Shown here one piece after another: positions 25,201 to 37,310 of a stretch of DNA of 64,000 nt. The first letter of the stretch is position 1. Each line of letters starts with the position of its first letter. A model generated the notes under the pieces. The model ran no database searches. It saw nothing but the letters and a program-made list of their open reading frames with translations, and was not told the origin of the DNA. The stretch covers positions 1 to 64,000 of the forward strand of contig CAJNOL010001368.1 of assembly GCA_905250125.1 (NCBI GenBank). Direction: 5' to 3'. Position numbers and translations under genes: made by a program. This DNA is from Rotaria sordida (taxonomy: Eukaryota; Rotifera; Eurotatoria; Philodinida; Philodinidae).

Positions 25201-28200
25201 TCGTACGGATAATGGTATATGATGATGTTCAATTAAACGATTTTGTTTTTCTTTATTTACTATTGATTTATCATCTGATATTAATAAAAAAAAAAAAAAA
25301 CATAAAAATTATATAATATATATATATACCCCTGGAAAAAATAAGCTTTAGTCTGTATTTTGGGAATATCGTTATCATAGCAGCGTATTTTTTAATAAAT
25401 AATGATATATTCTGAAAGCGCGTGGAGTTTTCTATCAGCCTGTATATTTGCCTTTTCGTTTGAATATATATATTACCAAAAACAATTGAGTGTAATGAAG
25501 GCACCCTCATATCCAGATTCCCACAGACTTGATTTTGTCACTGTCACCAAAATTAGTTTTTAAAATTTTTCATCACTATAGAATTATCTTTTGAAAAAAG
25601 TAATTATATATTCTGATAGAGCTTGAAATTCTCTATCATCCTGTATATTTACTTATTTCCTTATATTAATTTCTCGAAAAGAAAATTTGAGTACGATGAA
25701 CGCACCGTCAATTGACAAGTACCAAAAATTTGCGTTTTTCGTTGCTTCCGGAGTTCTATTTTTAAATTTATGATTCTTATGAAAAATTTTATTTTTAAAA
25801 AGCAATGACAGATTCTTATAGGGCTTGAAATTCTCTAGCATCCTGTACATTTGTTCCCTATTTTACATTTATGTGCCGCAGCACATTCAGTACATAAATG
25901 CAAGGCAAGAAAAAAAACATATAGGATAATAGAGAATTTCAAGCTCTATCAGAATCTATAATTCATTTTTTAGAAATTTATTAGTATAGTAACTATATTT
26001 TGAAAAAAGGAAAAAAGTAGCGATTTTCGGTACTTGTCAATTGATGGTGCGTTCATCGTACTCAAATTTTCTTTTCGAGAAATTAATATAAGGAAATAAG
26101 TAAATATACAGGATGATAGAGAATTTCAAGCTCTATCAGAATATATAATTACTTTTTTCAAAAGATAATTCTATAGTGATGAAAAATTTTAAAAACTAAT
26201 TTTGGTGACAGTGACAAAATCAAGTCTGTGGGAATCTGGATATGAGGGTGCCTTCATTACACTCAATTGTTTTTGGTAATATATATATTCAAACGAAAAG
26301 GCAAATATACAGGCTGATAGAAAACTCCACGCGCTTTCAGAATATATCATTATTTATTAAAAAATACGCTGCTATGATAACGATATTCCCAAAATACAGA
26401 CTAAAGCTTATTTTTTCCAGGGGTATATATAAATAAAATTCTTACTTGTAAGAAAATATTGTCTTCGATTATTTTTTACATTCCATATACATATAAGTAC
26501 ATTAAGAATAATAAATACAATAACAAATATAATATATAATATAATAGAAGCTATTGTTATACGATGAAATTCAATAAATTTTAATTTTAATTTACCTATA
26601 ATAGAATCATTCGATATAGTTATAGTTTTATTTTCTATTTTATGTAATTTTGGACACATAGCATTACAATCCTAATAAAAACCAAAAAAATAAATAATCA
26701 ATTTTCTATTCAAATTCGAATTAATTAAAAAATTATAATAACTTGAGAGAAGAATAGCGCATATAGAATGAATCGTTATAGTCTTCTATTAATTATTATT
26801 AAGGTTTACTTTCGATTAATGAGTTACTTCTAAGATGTCCTTTCGAAAGAATATAATTTAAGATATTCTTTTCTTTTTCAATGAATAAATTATTTTTATG
26901 GATGATTATTGTGTTTCCGAAAGTCAAGCTGACACTCTCCCTTCTTTTTTTTTTGTAGAACAGTTGTTGCATTTTTTTTTTGTTCTTAATCAAACATTCT
27001 TAAATTATCAATACATCTAATCGTAAAAAATACGTTTTTATGGCACATATTACCATTGTTCAAAAAAAAAAGGATTTCAATCGTATAGACAATGACGACA
27101 TTCTTATGAAAGTACAGGATGTGACAAATTTATAGCCTCTCTTTTGTTTGCAAAATTTTTCAATAAAAACAACTAACTAGATTCAATCTAAATAGTGATT
27201 TGGATAGCTCGTGAGTTGCTCTATCGAATAGAGTATAAGTCAGAATTAGAGGAAAAATTTTTCAAAATGTTGATGAACTACAATTTGGAGTATCAGAAGG
27301 ACTTAACGAAAATGTTTTAAAACATGTTCATCTAAAAGAGCAAAATAAGAGGTGGCATAGTTCTCTACAACATTTCATTGCAGAGTTATAAGCATAGAAA
27401 AACTGAGAAAACGCGTTTTTTTTCGGTAAATTTTGTAATTCTGCAATGAAATGTCGTAGAGAACTGCGCCACCTCTCATTTTACTCTTTTAGATGAACAT
27501 TTTCGTTAACTTCTTCTGATATCCCAAATCGTAGTTCAACAGCATTTTGAAAAATTTTTCTTCTAATTCTAACTTATACTCTATTTGAGAGAGCAACTCA
27601 CGGGCTATTCAAATCACTATTTAGATTGAATCTAGTTAGTTGTTTTTTATTGAGAAATTTCGTTACACCTTGTACAAGGTATGGACCAGCAAATGAGTTT
27701 TTTTTTTTTGTTATCTGAAAGTTTTCACTGAGAGGGAGATATTTGATGTTCAAAAAATTAATTAAATTTTCAAGAAAAATCATCAATTTGAAATATTTGA
27801 AGAATTTTTATAATCATAAAACCTATAGAAATAATTTCAAGTTGAAAAACTTTTTTTGTTTTACATTTTTCTGCTCTAATATATATATATATATAAAACT
27901 CATATATTAAAACAAATATTTATCAAAATATAATCTTCATATCAATAATATATTATTTTGTTTATCGTGAATCAAAATAAATACTTTTTTATTATTAGAT
28001 GGATGTATATGACTCCTTCAGATTTGAGATCGTGATCATGAATAACATATCAAATTTCAAAAGTAACGCCTACTCCGAAGGTAAAAAAAAATGCCTGTTG
28101 CCCGTCACATAATAGATATCGTACATGACAGATAAATTCTGATCATATTACATACAAACATGTTTAATACATTAAAATATGAGAAAAATAATAAATAAAA

Positions 28201-29267
28201 TTCATGTAATTTTTTTTTATAAGATAAAATATCTTCTATTATTTGAATTATTCTTAAGATTATCAAAAAAAAAAACAATAATAATAAATAATTTATTACA
28301 TACCATACAAGTGCATTTTTGTCTTGAAATATGTGGTAAAATAACTGGTTGATCACAAGTAAACATTGATCCTTGTAATGGTTGGAATGTTCGATTAAGT
28401 TCTTTATCATAATAAGTTTCATTAACAAAAATAAATTCAATTTTAATTGGTGATTGTGTATTTTGTAAACCAATATAATTAAAAAGTTTTTTATGATCAC
28501 ATAAACGATTTGTTGATCCACAAAGAATATCAATTGCATATTGAAAATTCATACGAACACTCCTGTAAAACATATAAAATACAAATTTAATTTAAAGATT
28601 AAAAAACAAAAAAAAAATTACCAGCAAGATTCAATAAAATCTTTCGCTTGTTTTTCTAATATATAGTATCGAAGTTTTCGAACAACATTAACTAATTCAA
28701 TTGGTTTTTGTGTTACTTTTACATTATTTTTTTCTTCGTCATCGTCTTCTTTTTCTTCTTCTGGATCGACATAATCTGGTAAAGCCCAATCTTCTCGTGT
28801 ACGATCATCTGATTGAATATTTTCATTTTCATTTTCATCTGGTCGAGTCATATTTATAAGATCTATTGGCCATAAAAATTGATCTTGATGAGGACTACAA
28901 GCCATTTCACAAAATATATGTAATAAATTAAAATAACATGATGGACAACGACCAATTACATTATCTAACATATATTTAGATTTTTGCATTTCAGCTAATT
29001 GTTTACTATCACAACATAAATTAGGTGAAACACCTAAAAAAAACAAAAATCTATTAAAAAAAAAAACCTAAAGAAATATTAACCTGAATGTGTTGCCATA
29101 TGAGGACACATCTCATTTAATAGATGAACATCATTTGATGATAATGGTTTTGGTTCACCATGTAAATAAACTTGATTAAAACCAGGACGTATACTTTCAT
29201 ACCAAATACATTTTGAATTAATTGTTGTAATTAAATAAATAAATGTTAAAACTAACAATTGATACAT
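19259..29267 (-). CDS. NPC1: NPC1 intracellular cholesterol transporter, 13 exons
   Basis: Exons on the minus strand are 29267-29084, 29033-28622, 28562-28304, 26671-26446, 25274-25100, 25031-24855, 24774-23882, 23446-22763, 20882-20324, 20270-20118, 19810-19618, 19564-19402 and 19341-19259. They total 4161 nt, or 1386 residues (human 1278). Seen in order: a signal peptide ([15 protein letters not shown]); the cysteine-rich sterol-binding N-terminal domain with [20 protein letters not shown] and CTCMDCNAMCP; a first TM segment (exon 4); a luminal domain; a sterol-sensing region with [14 protein letters not shown] and the matching exon 8 helices; a second luminal domain; and the final RND-type helices ([31 protein letters not shown]). 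NPC1 moves cholesterol out of the late endosome/lysosome. The N-terminal domain carries an acidic insertion (about residues 140-170), and the C-terminus ends SLTATS without a dileucine signal. Introns 3, 4, 7 and 8 are expanded by mobile elements. Exons 8 and 9 are joined in frame across a 1.9-kb intron. Confidence 0.96.
21751..22614 (-). pseudogene. deleted and decayed Tc1/mariner transposon in NPC1 intron 8
   Basis: Terminal inverted repeats of about 25 bp match: TAGTAAGCGCCATAAGTAG at the left and, reversed, CAGTAAGCGTCATAAGTGG at the right. TA dinucleotides at 21749-21750 and 22615-22616 fit a TA target-site duplication. On the minus strand, broken frames give an HTH-like segment ([18 protein letters not shown]) and, after a large internal deletion, a typical Tc1 C-terminal segment ([17 protein letters not shown]). 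The DDE catalytic core is absent, so the copy cannot move by itself. It sits in the same orientation as the host gene. Confidence 0.8.
23509..23629. mobile_element. MITE-like ~120-bp element in NPC1 intron 7
   Basis: The ends are imperfect inverted repeats: TCAGGACTCTGCATAGGATG at the left and, reversed, TCAGGGCTTCGCGTGGAATG at the right, both continuing into GGGAC. It is too short for coding and sits inside an intron. Its superfamily is unclear. Confidence 0.6.
25326..26428. mobile_element. ~1.1-kb foldback element in NPC1 intron 4
   Basis: Long, nearly perfect inverted arms occupy the intron. The frame encoding [20 protein letters not shown] occurs identically on the minus strand at 25510 and on the plus strand at 26242. 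The arms begin CCCCTGGAAAAAATAAGCTT and meet near 25860-25920. TATA sequence flanks both ends, so a TA target is possible. No transposase is encoded. The end sequence CCCTRGA(C/A)AAAAATA is shared with the element at 36161. Confidence 0.85.
27112..27675. mobile_element. ~560-bp foldback element in NPC1 intron 3
   Basis: The left arm starts GTACAGGATGTGACAAATTT and the right arm ends with its approximate reverse complement (AATTTCGTTACACCTTGTAC). Internal blocks such as AGATTCAATCTAAATAGTGA near 27180 recur inverted near 27620. The loop is around 27390-27440. The element is noncoding. Confidence 0.8.
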
Positions 29268-29834
29268 TTATTGTACTTTTTTCTTTTTTGTTTTAATCAA
29301 AATAGATTATATCAATCGTTAGATCGATATATAAAGATATGAAATGACGTAAATTAAGTCGTCAAGATGATTATATTTAATAAGTATCGTTACTATATAA
29401 ATGAGTAAACTAGAACATTTTTTTCTGCCGAAAGAAAATTATGGTTTGTAGTTTTTTTTTTTTTTTTTTTTTTTACTAGTATGGTCTCATCTTCAGCTGT
29501 GCCTACTACGCATTCATCATTCTCTTGATCGCCATAAAGGAGCCGACCAATCAGTATCGAGTCTAAACATCGAACCATACATTTCTCTTATTCATTTGTT
29601 TGTTACGTCCGTCTTTTAGCTGCTTCTTCTCTTTCCTCTTCGCCTTCTTCTCTTCCTCTCAATTTGTCCGCCCCCTCCCCCTCCGACTGACTCGCTATAA
29701 TATACGTAGAACTCATTGTATTTCTTCTTTCCTTTTATTCCTTTCTGTCAAATAGACATAAATCTTAAATCCTTATTTTGTCAACATTTGAAATAATATA
29801 TATATTTTTTTAAAAAAATGATCACCTCATTTTT
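29268..29834. promoter_or_regulatory. METTL23-NPC1 spacer with NPC1 upstream region
   Basis: This 567-bp stretch separates the METTL23 stop from the NPC1 start on the same strand and must contain either the NPC1 promoter or a trans-splice site. It holds a long T-run near 29452-29474 and a GC-richer CCTCCCCCTCC block near 29672. No extra coding exon is evident. Confidence 0.4.
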
Positions 29835-30806
29835 TCATGTAGTGTTTTTTACAATAGAAAAAAGAAGAATGTCATGACCAGCAATAATATTTGGGTAAAT
29901 TGTATCTCCATTGAAATCATTCAATGGTATAATATCTAGCTTCATATTCCATATATGAATAAGATGATTCAATTTCAACATTGTACTTCGACTATATAAC
30001 CAAAGAAATTATAAAGAGATTAAAAGATTTATATATATATATACCTTCGTCGTTCTATAGTTCCAAGAAATTTTAAAGATGAATGTCCATATGTAAAAAA
30101 TTTATCAAGTAGAGCAATGATTGTTTCAAAATCTAAAAATTAATATCAAATTTATCTAATAGAAAAAACAAAACGAAAAATTGAATTTTGTTATTTTTTT
30201 TTGTTTTCGTCTACCTTTTTTATGAAAGAATATATCTGAACCAAGTATAATATCAATATTTGATGGAAAATATTTTTTAATAAGTTCATCAATACTTTTT
30301 TCATTATACCAATCAAGATATTCAATATGAATACGATCAGCTATCATACTATTTAATTGTATTGTTTCATGTATTAATGATAACCATTTATCAACTTTAG
30401 GATTATCACATAAGATTATATTTTGAGCACCAATTTTAGCTGCAACTAAACCAGGTAATGATGTTCCTGCGCCAATCTTTATAAACACAAAAAAAAAATA
30501 ATAATAATAATCATCGAGTTGTTTTTCTTTTTGAAATAAACAACACCTCTAGAATATTTTTGCCTATAAAATCATTTCGATTATACCAAATATATTGAGC
30601 AAGTATAGGTGAACATGGCCAAAGATAAAGACCATATGATGAAGATGTATCAAATGTCTACTTAAAAAAAAAAATTCGAATAAACATAAATTTTGTTTAT
30701 TCATATTCAATGAAAAAAACACCTCTAATATATTAACAGATATTGATTTTTTATCATTATTATCATCAGCAAATATTAATTGACGATTTGTATATAAAGA
30801 TGTCAT
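29835..30806 (-). CDS. METTL23: METTL23-type protein arginine methyltransferase, 5 exons
   Basis: Exons on the minus strand are 30806-30723, 30657-30547, 30476-30215, 30132-30045 and 29991-29835, giving 702 nt and 233 residues. The product is a seven-beta-strand SAM methyltransferase of family 16. The METTL23 signature YGLYLWPCSPILAQYIW is followed by motif I NILEIGAGTSLPGLVAAK, then an acidic loop residue (LCDNPKV) and the post-motif IILGSDIFFHKKDF. Mammalian METTL23 methylates histone H3 Arg17 and is nuclear and cytoplasmic. The N-terminal ~40 residues before the WPC block are less conserved. An acceptor-like TTTTTAG lies one base before the ATG, so a 5' UTR exon or a trans-spliced leader is likely. 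The gene is upstream of NPC1 on the same strand. Confidence 0.9.
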
Positions 30807-33800
30807 ACTAAAAATAATTGTAAAATAATTTCGTTCATTTTTATATTAATTTCTACTTTTTTATGAGTATATAGTAATAAAAAAATAAAAGAAATTTTTT
30901 TTAATATTGATATTTTAGTTGACTGGTGTGAAAAATATCGAACCATTTACTAGATTTGCTAGATGTCGTCAATCGAGAAATCATGTAAGAATAGCATATA
31001 CATTATTTTTTGTTTTATTCTAAAGCTTTACTCTTTAACACAAAAGTTCATAGGATACATAGAACTGCTACATATAAAATTTTCATATCATAATTTCAAC
31101 CATAATAGAACAACATTCCAATCTTTTTTTACTCTTGTCTAACAATCAACTGCTTGAATTGCGTGTGTGAATGTAAATTATGAGATTTGTTGATATCTCT
31201 GATTAAATATTTTATCATTCATCGTAGGAGTTGAGGCAGTGGTAGCATTCCATCGAAGATTGAATTAGTGCCTATGACTGACAAAAAACAAAACAAAAAT
31301 CGTTTTTTGCCTCCTCCAGAAGTTTGAAATCGTTCATATGGAAGAGAAAAATCTGGATAAAATATTGCTCTCATCTTAACTATTAGATTCAGAATGAAAG
31401 TAATTATTTCAACATGAATAACATTCATCAAGTTCTATAAAAACATGTTTTCTATCAATTTTACGTGACAAAACTATTCAACATATGGAAAAATAAAGAA
31501 GCATTGTTATGTACTTAATAAATTGATGATTTTAGAATATAAAGCATATTTTTTTCTGATAAGTATCTTTGATTAACAGCTGCAAAACGGTAAATTAATG
31601 ATCTGAAAAAAAAAATCTAATCTGAATAGATATGTACGATTTACAGTCTCATATTTTTAATGATGTATGAAGATGGCCAGTCATTCTTTTTTTTTTGTCT
31701 ATAGACATTGTAGATTGAAAAATTTAGCTGCCATTCTACAGAGAAATTTTGACATTTTCTAATGTGTTTATAATTATACAATTGTAAAGAATATTACAAC
31801 AGTTGTTGTATAGGATATTAAGCTTTTATGTTGTTGCATGAAAAACAATGTCCGAAAATAAAAACACGATGACCTCGTCTCTTCTAAGCTATTCTTATCA
31901 AAGAATGTTCGATAAAAGTTATACATTCTTCTTCTATTCAAATCACTACTACGCCATTGTAATGATATAACGCAAAAAATAATGATCGAACTTGACATTT
32001 CTTGTCGGAAAATGAAATCAAAAAAACCAATTGTTTCCATATAAGGATGATCAGCAAAGCTTTTGAAATAAGATGTTTGTACAATTTTTTACTTGTTAGA
32101 AATTTTTGTCGAAGTTTTTGTTCAAGATTAATAAAATAATCTTTGAAAAATGATTTTACATAAGAAAATTTTTGTATTTTTATTATTGTAATTCGAAACT
32201 AAAACTTGAAATCTTTATTTATTTATCATCTTGTAGATCAGAATTTATCCTATAAAATCTACGTCTTTTTGATCAAAAATTGTTTTGCATAGAAAGAAGC
32301 TCTTGACAAAATATCAATAGTTTCACTTAGATAAAAGTCACAGTATAGTTCAACGGAAAAATTTTGTAAAGAAAAAATCTTTTTGATAGCTTCGAAAAAG
32401 AATTTATAGGGATTAATAAAAGCCTATTGGTTCATCATTCAATCTAATTTTTTTGTTTGGATTTTTTAAAATAATTCCTTCATTAATTTCGAATAAACAT
32501 TGAAATAAAATTTCTAAACCTATATTCAGAAAGTGCATAATACTAATTCGTAGCTTTTGACTCTTCGAAAATACTTTCAAGGAAGACAAAAATAAACAAA
32601 TATTTTGTCTGAAAACTTTTGATTCAATTGTTAAACTTTTTTTTTCTTATTTTCTAGCAAAGTTCACTAAGGATTTTATCCAATAGAATATTAAGATAAA
32701 GTAAAAATTTGAATGATTGAACAGAAATTTTTACGAATCTTGCTTCCCGAATTCTTTGATATTGAGCATAACATGAAAATCTAATATTCGTTTTGAACGT
32801 TCATTGATTTTCTTTTTTTTATAGAAGACATTAATGTTACAGATTCAAGTATTTTAATTTATAAGTACAGTACGACTTGACTAACATAATTTCCAAGAAA
32901 TTTATTACAGACAAAAAATTTTTCATTAATTGAATTACTCTCTATTTTCTTATATTTTGAAAAATATTCTTATTATAAACATCGTATTTTTATATATATC
33001 TTAGAAAAATATCAATTGAGATCTTTTTTTTCTTTTCTTTTTTTCATATGACAAGTAATAATATGTTTTATGTCAAATTTTAGTATATTCAATTAACAGA
33101 TGATTCACAATGTCATATTTGATTAATAACAATCATAATAACTGTCAATCAGATTGTTTTGCAAGCGTGTATCACAACATATGCATGCATGAAAGACTAC
33201 ATCTATTAAAATAACGATTCAACAAGCGTTGATGATGAGATGATGTTATAACCGATCAAAATAAACAAACTCTTTTTTTTTATACAAAAAAAAGAAAAAA
33301 GACACTAGACAAATGAGAGAAAATCTTTCTGATGTTTTGTATGAAGTGGAGCAATTTATTTCTTTTATTCTTCTAGTTCCGTTGGTAGTAATAGATATTG
33401 TAAGTTTCTTTTTGTTAGCTTAATTATGATTAGTATTCTATACGGACAAATAATTTAGTATATAATTCTTATTTATTTGTTTCATTTTATTTGTCCTTAA
33501 GGTATGTCTACCATATTACTAACAGTCCTTTAGGAAAAAAATAATTAAGAAGAGTCTAAATATGAGTTGTATACAAAACCTTGGCATACCAAACTATAGC
33601 ATTCGGTACATATCATACATATATAATTGTTTTCATACTATATACATATATATAAGGTTTCAACAATCTTCTTTTATTGATGTGTCTTTTCTATCATTTC
33701 TCGCACATATATATATAGATATATACACACACGTATGTATGTTTCTTTTGTTTTTTTTCTTCTGTCGTTTCTTCTTCTGTGCGTATTGTATGTGAGGTAT

Positions 33801-35262
33801 TTTGCAATTATATTTTTCTTCTACATTTTAAATATATTCATTGTAACCGAGAAATGAAGCTTGAATATTATGTTAACATATTTATTAGAAAGAAGATAAA
33901 TCTAATTATATTTTATGTGGATGTATATGTAGTTATTGTGAACAAATGCGAGATTTGATTTAAAAGACAAATAAAAAGAACTATTTTTATGATATTCTAA
34001 TGATTTTATTCTTCTTTCACTTTTTCGATTTATCAAACGTTAAAATTTCATTTTCGTCTCGGTGAAAATAAATTCACCTATACACAAAATCCGAATTCCA
34101 ATATTGTCTTAGCAAATTTCATAGACATACATCAAACCTGAATCGTTGGAGTTTGAATTTAATCATTTTCAATTTTATTAATAAAATAGAGTAGAAGTAA
34201 GCCAAAAGATAGAATTTCACTGTTAGCTATGACAGGTCTTCTACACAATAAAATAAATGAACCAAAAATTGAAGAAAAAATTCAACAATGTTCAAGAATA
34301 TCCGAACCTTAGGATACTTTCATCACCGTCCATATACTTCAAGAAAGACTTAGAACTGTTTGAATTGAGCGAATAGAACGGGAGCTCGAGTTCAGATTCA
34401 GTATATGTCTTTGTGTGACAATTCTATATTGACTAACTGAGCTGATTTCAATCATACAACTCCTTTCCAATGAGTGAGATCTGATGATTCGCATTGCTGA
34501 AAAACTTCTAAGATCGCCATTTCACCTTACAAAGCCTGAATTAGAACTCTGACAAATCAATTCTATAGGATAAAACGAGGTGTTCAGTAACTCAGATCAT
34601 ACGAAAAGCGTCGATCACTAGATTAGAGTTCTGCATCAGACTCCGTCGGAGCCACTGATGTCCGGAGTGGGCGGAAGACTGAAAGATGACTTCCAAGTGT
34701 TGTAAAATTTTCATTTGTCCACAGCAAAATGAAACGATTTTCTTCATTGTTTTGCTCACCAGTCTTCGTAACAAGGACCAATGTCCAATCTTAATGATCT
34801 CGTGTTGTCATCTTCACACGACCTTAAATTACATAATATTACCGAACATGTAGTCTATCACTAATTTTCGGAGTCAAAAAAAGCATAACTCTATAGGTCT
34901 CTCTACACTAGACTCGCTCATTTAAAAATAGCTGAACATCGATAGTTTGATTTAATACTTGAAAATCATTGTTTATGAGTTGTTCTACACTGATATTTCA
35001 TTTGAAACTTTCATCAATGAAAAGAAAAAAACCAATCTGTTAAAACAATTCTTGTCAGATTAAAATGTAAAATACAATGTAGTTGCTGTTGCTAATATTT
35101 TATTCTATTGATTTTTAGACATATTTCTTCAAATGTACAATAAGGAAGTAGTAACAAGAAATTTTTACTCCTATACTTCAACATTTCTTTTAAATTGTGT
35201 TTGACAAAAGGTTTAAAGAAAAAAAAAACAATTCTTTTTTTTAGATTTTTTGTTTTAATACT
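30807..35262. other. 4.4-kb gene-free region
   Basis: No frame here can be tied to a family. It includes the upstream regions of METTL23 (left) and calcium sensor A (right). Short TA- and CA-rich microsatellites lie near 33600-33740. A somewhat less AT-rich stretch at 34320-34800 has scattered open frames but no recognisable protein. Confidence 0.45.
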
Positions 35263-36139
35263 ATGGGTAATAAAACGAGTGGTAACGAAAAAAAAGATCC
35301 GACTATTTTAACTAATGAAGATTTGAAAACATTAAAAATAAATACACAATATACAGAAGAAGAAATTCTAGCATGGCATTCTGGTTTTCTTAAAGATTGT
35401 CCAATGGGTAAACTTGATAAAAAACAATTTCTTAATGTTTATAGAGTATGTATTGAAATTAAAAATTAATTTCATATGTGTATATATATATATATATTAT
35501 TAAATAGAGATTCTATCCAGAAGGTAAAGCTGATAAATATTGTAATTTTGTATTCAAAGCATTTGATACAGACAATAATAATTCGATTGATTTTACAGAA
35601 TTTTTGTATGAAGATTAGAATGATTTATTTTTCAATATTTAAAAAAAGAAATTTTTCTTTTTGAAGATTAGCTGTTGATGTATCTCAACATGGAAATCTT
35701 GAAGATAAATTAAAATTAGCTTTTGGTATTTATGGTAAATTATGAATTTTATTTTATAAAGAAGAAAAGAAAAAAACAAATTTTTTTTTCTATAGATCAA
35801 AATAAAGATGGACAAATTAATCGAAAAGATATGATTAAAATAATTGAAGCTATGTATGATTTAGCTAATGAAGAAGATCGAGCTGGTCTTAAATCACCAG
35901 AAAAACGTGTTGAACTTATAATGCAACGTTTAAATAAAGATAAAGATGGTTAATAAGATTTTTCTGATTGTTTGTCTTTTTCTTTTTTTAAATATGACGT
36001 TTTATTTTTCTTATAAATAGATATTATTCTTCGAAATGAATTTATTCAAGGATGTCTTCGAGATGAATTATTACGTAAAATTCTTGCTCCAAATACAACA
36101 ACTTTACCAGAAGATCAAACAACAAATTCAAATAATTAG
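35263..36139 (+). CDS. Neuronal calcium sensor family protein A (hippocalcin/neurocalcin-like), 5 exons
   Basis: Exons are 35263-35445, 35508-35605, 35667-35734, 35796-35948 and 36021-36139, giving 206 residues. The N-terminus MGNKTS fits N-myristoylation (Gly2, Ser6). EF-hand 1 is the usual non-binding type with the family CPxG motif (KDCPMGKL). EF-hand 2 is canonical (DTDNNNSIDFTE). EF-hand 3 is DQNKDGQINRKD, with Asp instead of Glu at position 12. EF-hand 4 is NKDKDGDIILRNEF, one residue longer than normal, so Asn falls at position 12. Calcium sensors of this class use a calcium-myristoyl switch to reach membranes in neurons and photoreceptors. The body matches hippocalcin/VILIP/neurocalcin (KRVELIMQRLNKD, EFIQGCLRD). 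An acceptor-like TTTTTTTAG precedes the start. The gene ends 21 bp before a foldback element. The exact paralogue is not resolvable. Confidence 0.9.
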
Positions 36140-36160
36140 CAGTATATATATATATATCAC

Positions 36161-36851
36161 CCTAGACAAAAATAGTGTCACTCGATATTTTCAACATATC
36201 ATCATTATAAATCAATATTTTGAGAAAAGTAATTATATATTAGGATAGTTCGTGAAATTCTCTACATATGTACATTTTGAATTGCACTTGTTCGTTGAGA
36301 ATAAATTGAAGCATAGTGAACGCATCTCTATCGTCAGATTCTACGGAATTGCGGTTTTTTTTACTCCTTCTTCATTCATATTTTTAAGTTTATTTTGAAT
36401 ATAGGAACATTTGGAATTATTTGATAACAAATACTTCAAGTATTATTAATGTACCCATGTATTACATTTCTAGGTCAGATATTGTTGAAAATTTAGATTA
36501 TATCTTTGTACAAAGTGGTTCATCATAGACCAACCACTTGTAGTAATATTAAGATTAGGACTGACAAGGAGATAAGTATCCATACATCTTATTTGATTAC
36601 TGGATAAACCATTCATGGGTAGCTGTATGAGGGTTTGAGTGTGAGGTGTATATGAATCAAGAAGAAGTAAAAGATGCATTTCCGAGGAATCTGACGATGA
36701 GGATGCACGTTCACTATGCTTCAATTTATTTTTAGCAAACAAGTGCAATTCAAAATGTATAGAATTCCACGGACTATCCGAATATGTAATTATTTTTTCT
36801 CAAAATAATGATATGTTGGAAATATCTAGTGACACTATTTTTGTCCAGAAG
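36161..36851. mobile_element. ~690-bp inverted-repeat element just past calcium sensor A
   Basis: Arms of about 170 bp match. The left arm begins CCTAGACAAAAATAGTGTCA and the right arm ends TGACACTATTTTTGTCCAG. Inner blocks GAAGCATAGTGAACGCATC and GATGCACGTTCACTATGCTTC also pair. The middle (36350-36690) is unpaired, and the minus frame inside it has no recognisable family. The termini and a subterminal motif (GTAATTATATATT..GATAG..GAAATTCTCT) are shared with the element at 25326. The ends look Tc1/mariner-like. Confidence 0.75.
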
Positions 36852-37182
36852 GATATATATTTTTTTCATTTTTACTGTTGCATGCATGTTTTTTTGTGGA
36901 ATCCATGGTGCTTGTCTTCTGCTATTTGTAAATAATAGATAAAAAAAAACAAAAAAAAAAAGATTGAATACAGATTTTAATTAATTTAGAAATTTTTGTA
37001 GTCATTTTTAATGCTTAGTTTTTCGTGTAAATGTTGCATCAAAATAAATATCCGTCTTAGTATTTTTTTTCAGTATTAACATTCATCGTCAAACCTTGAT
37101 CATTTGTTTTTTTTTGAAAGATTCACGATTTGATTCTCTACGAGATTAATTAAATCATACTATGAGGCTCCAACATACCACA

Positions 37183-37308
37183 CAGTAAGCACTATAAGTG
37201 ATCACAATTGAAAAAGCGAGGAAGACAAAGGATTTTTTGTTTTATTATATTTTATTTATCAAATCTACGTTACATGTACATCATCTTAATAATTAACATA
37301 ATTGTTTT
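37183..37308. mobile_element. end fragment of the Tc1/mariner family seen at 21751
   Basis: The fragment starts CAGTAAGCACTATAAGTGAT, which matches the inverted repeat of the intron copy. It continues through TTATATTTTATTTAT.AAATCTAC and CATCATCTT.ATAAT with the same spacing as 21800-21870. The other end of the element is missing. Confidence 0.65.
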
Positions 37309-37310
37309 TG

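Noticed and set aside
36470..36748. 92-residue minus frame with Ser-rich N-terminus
   Set aside because: It lies inside a foldback element, overlaps an arm and matches no family.
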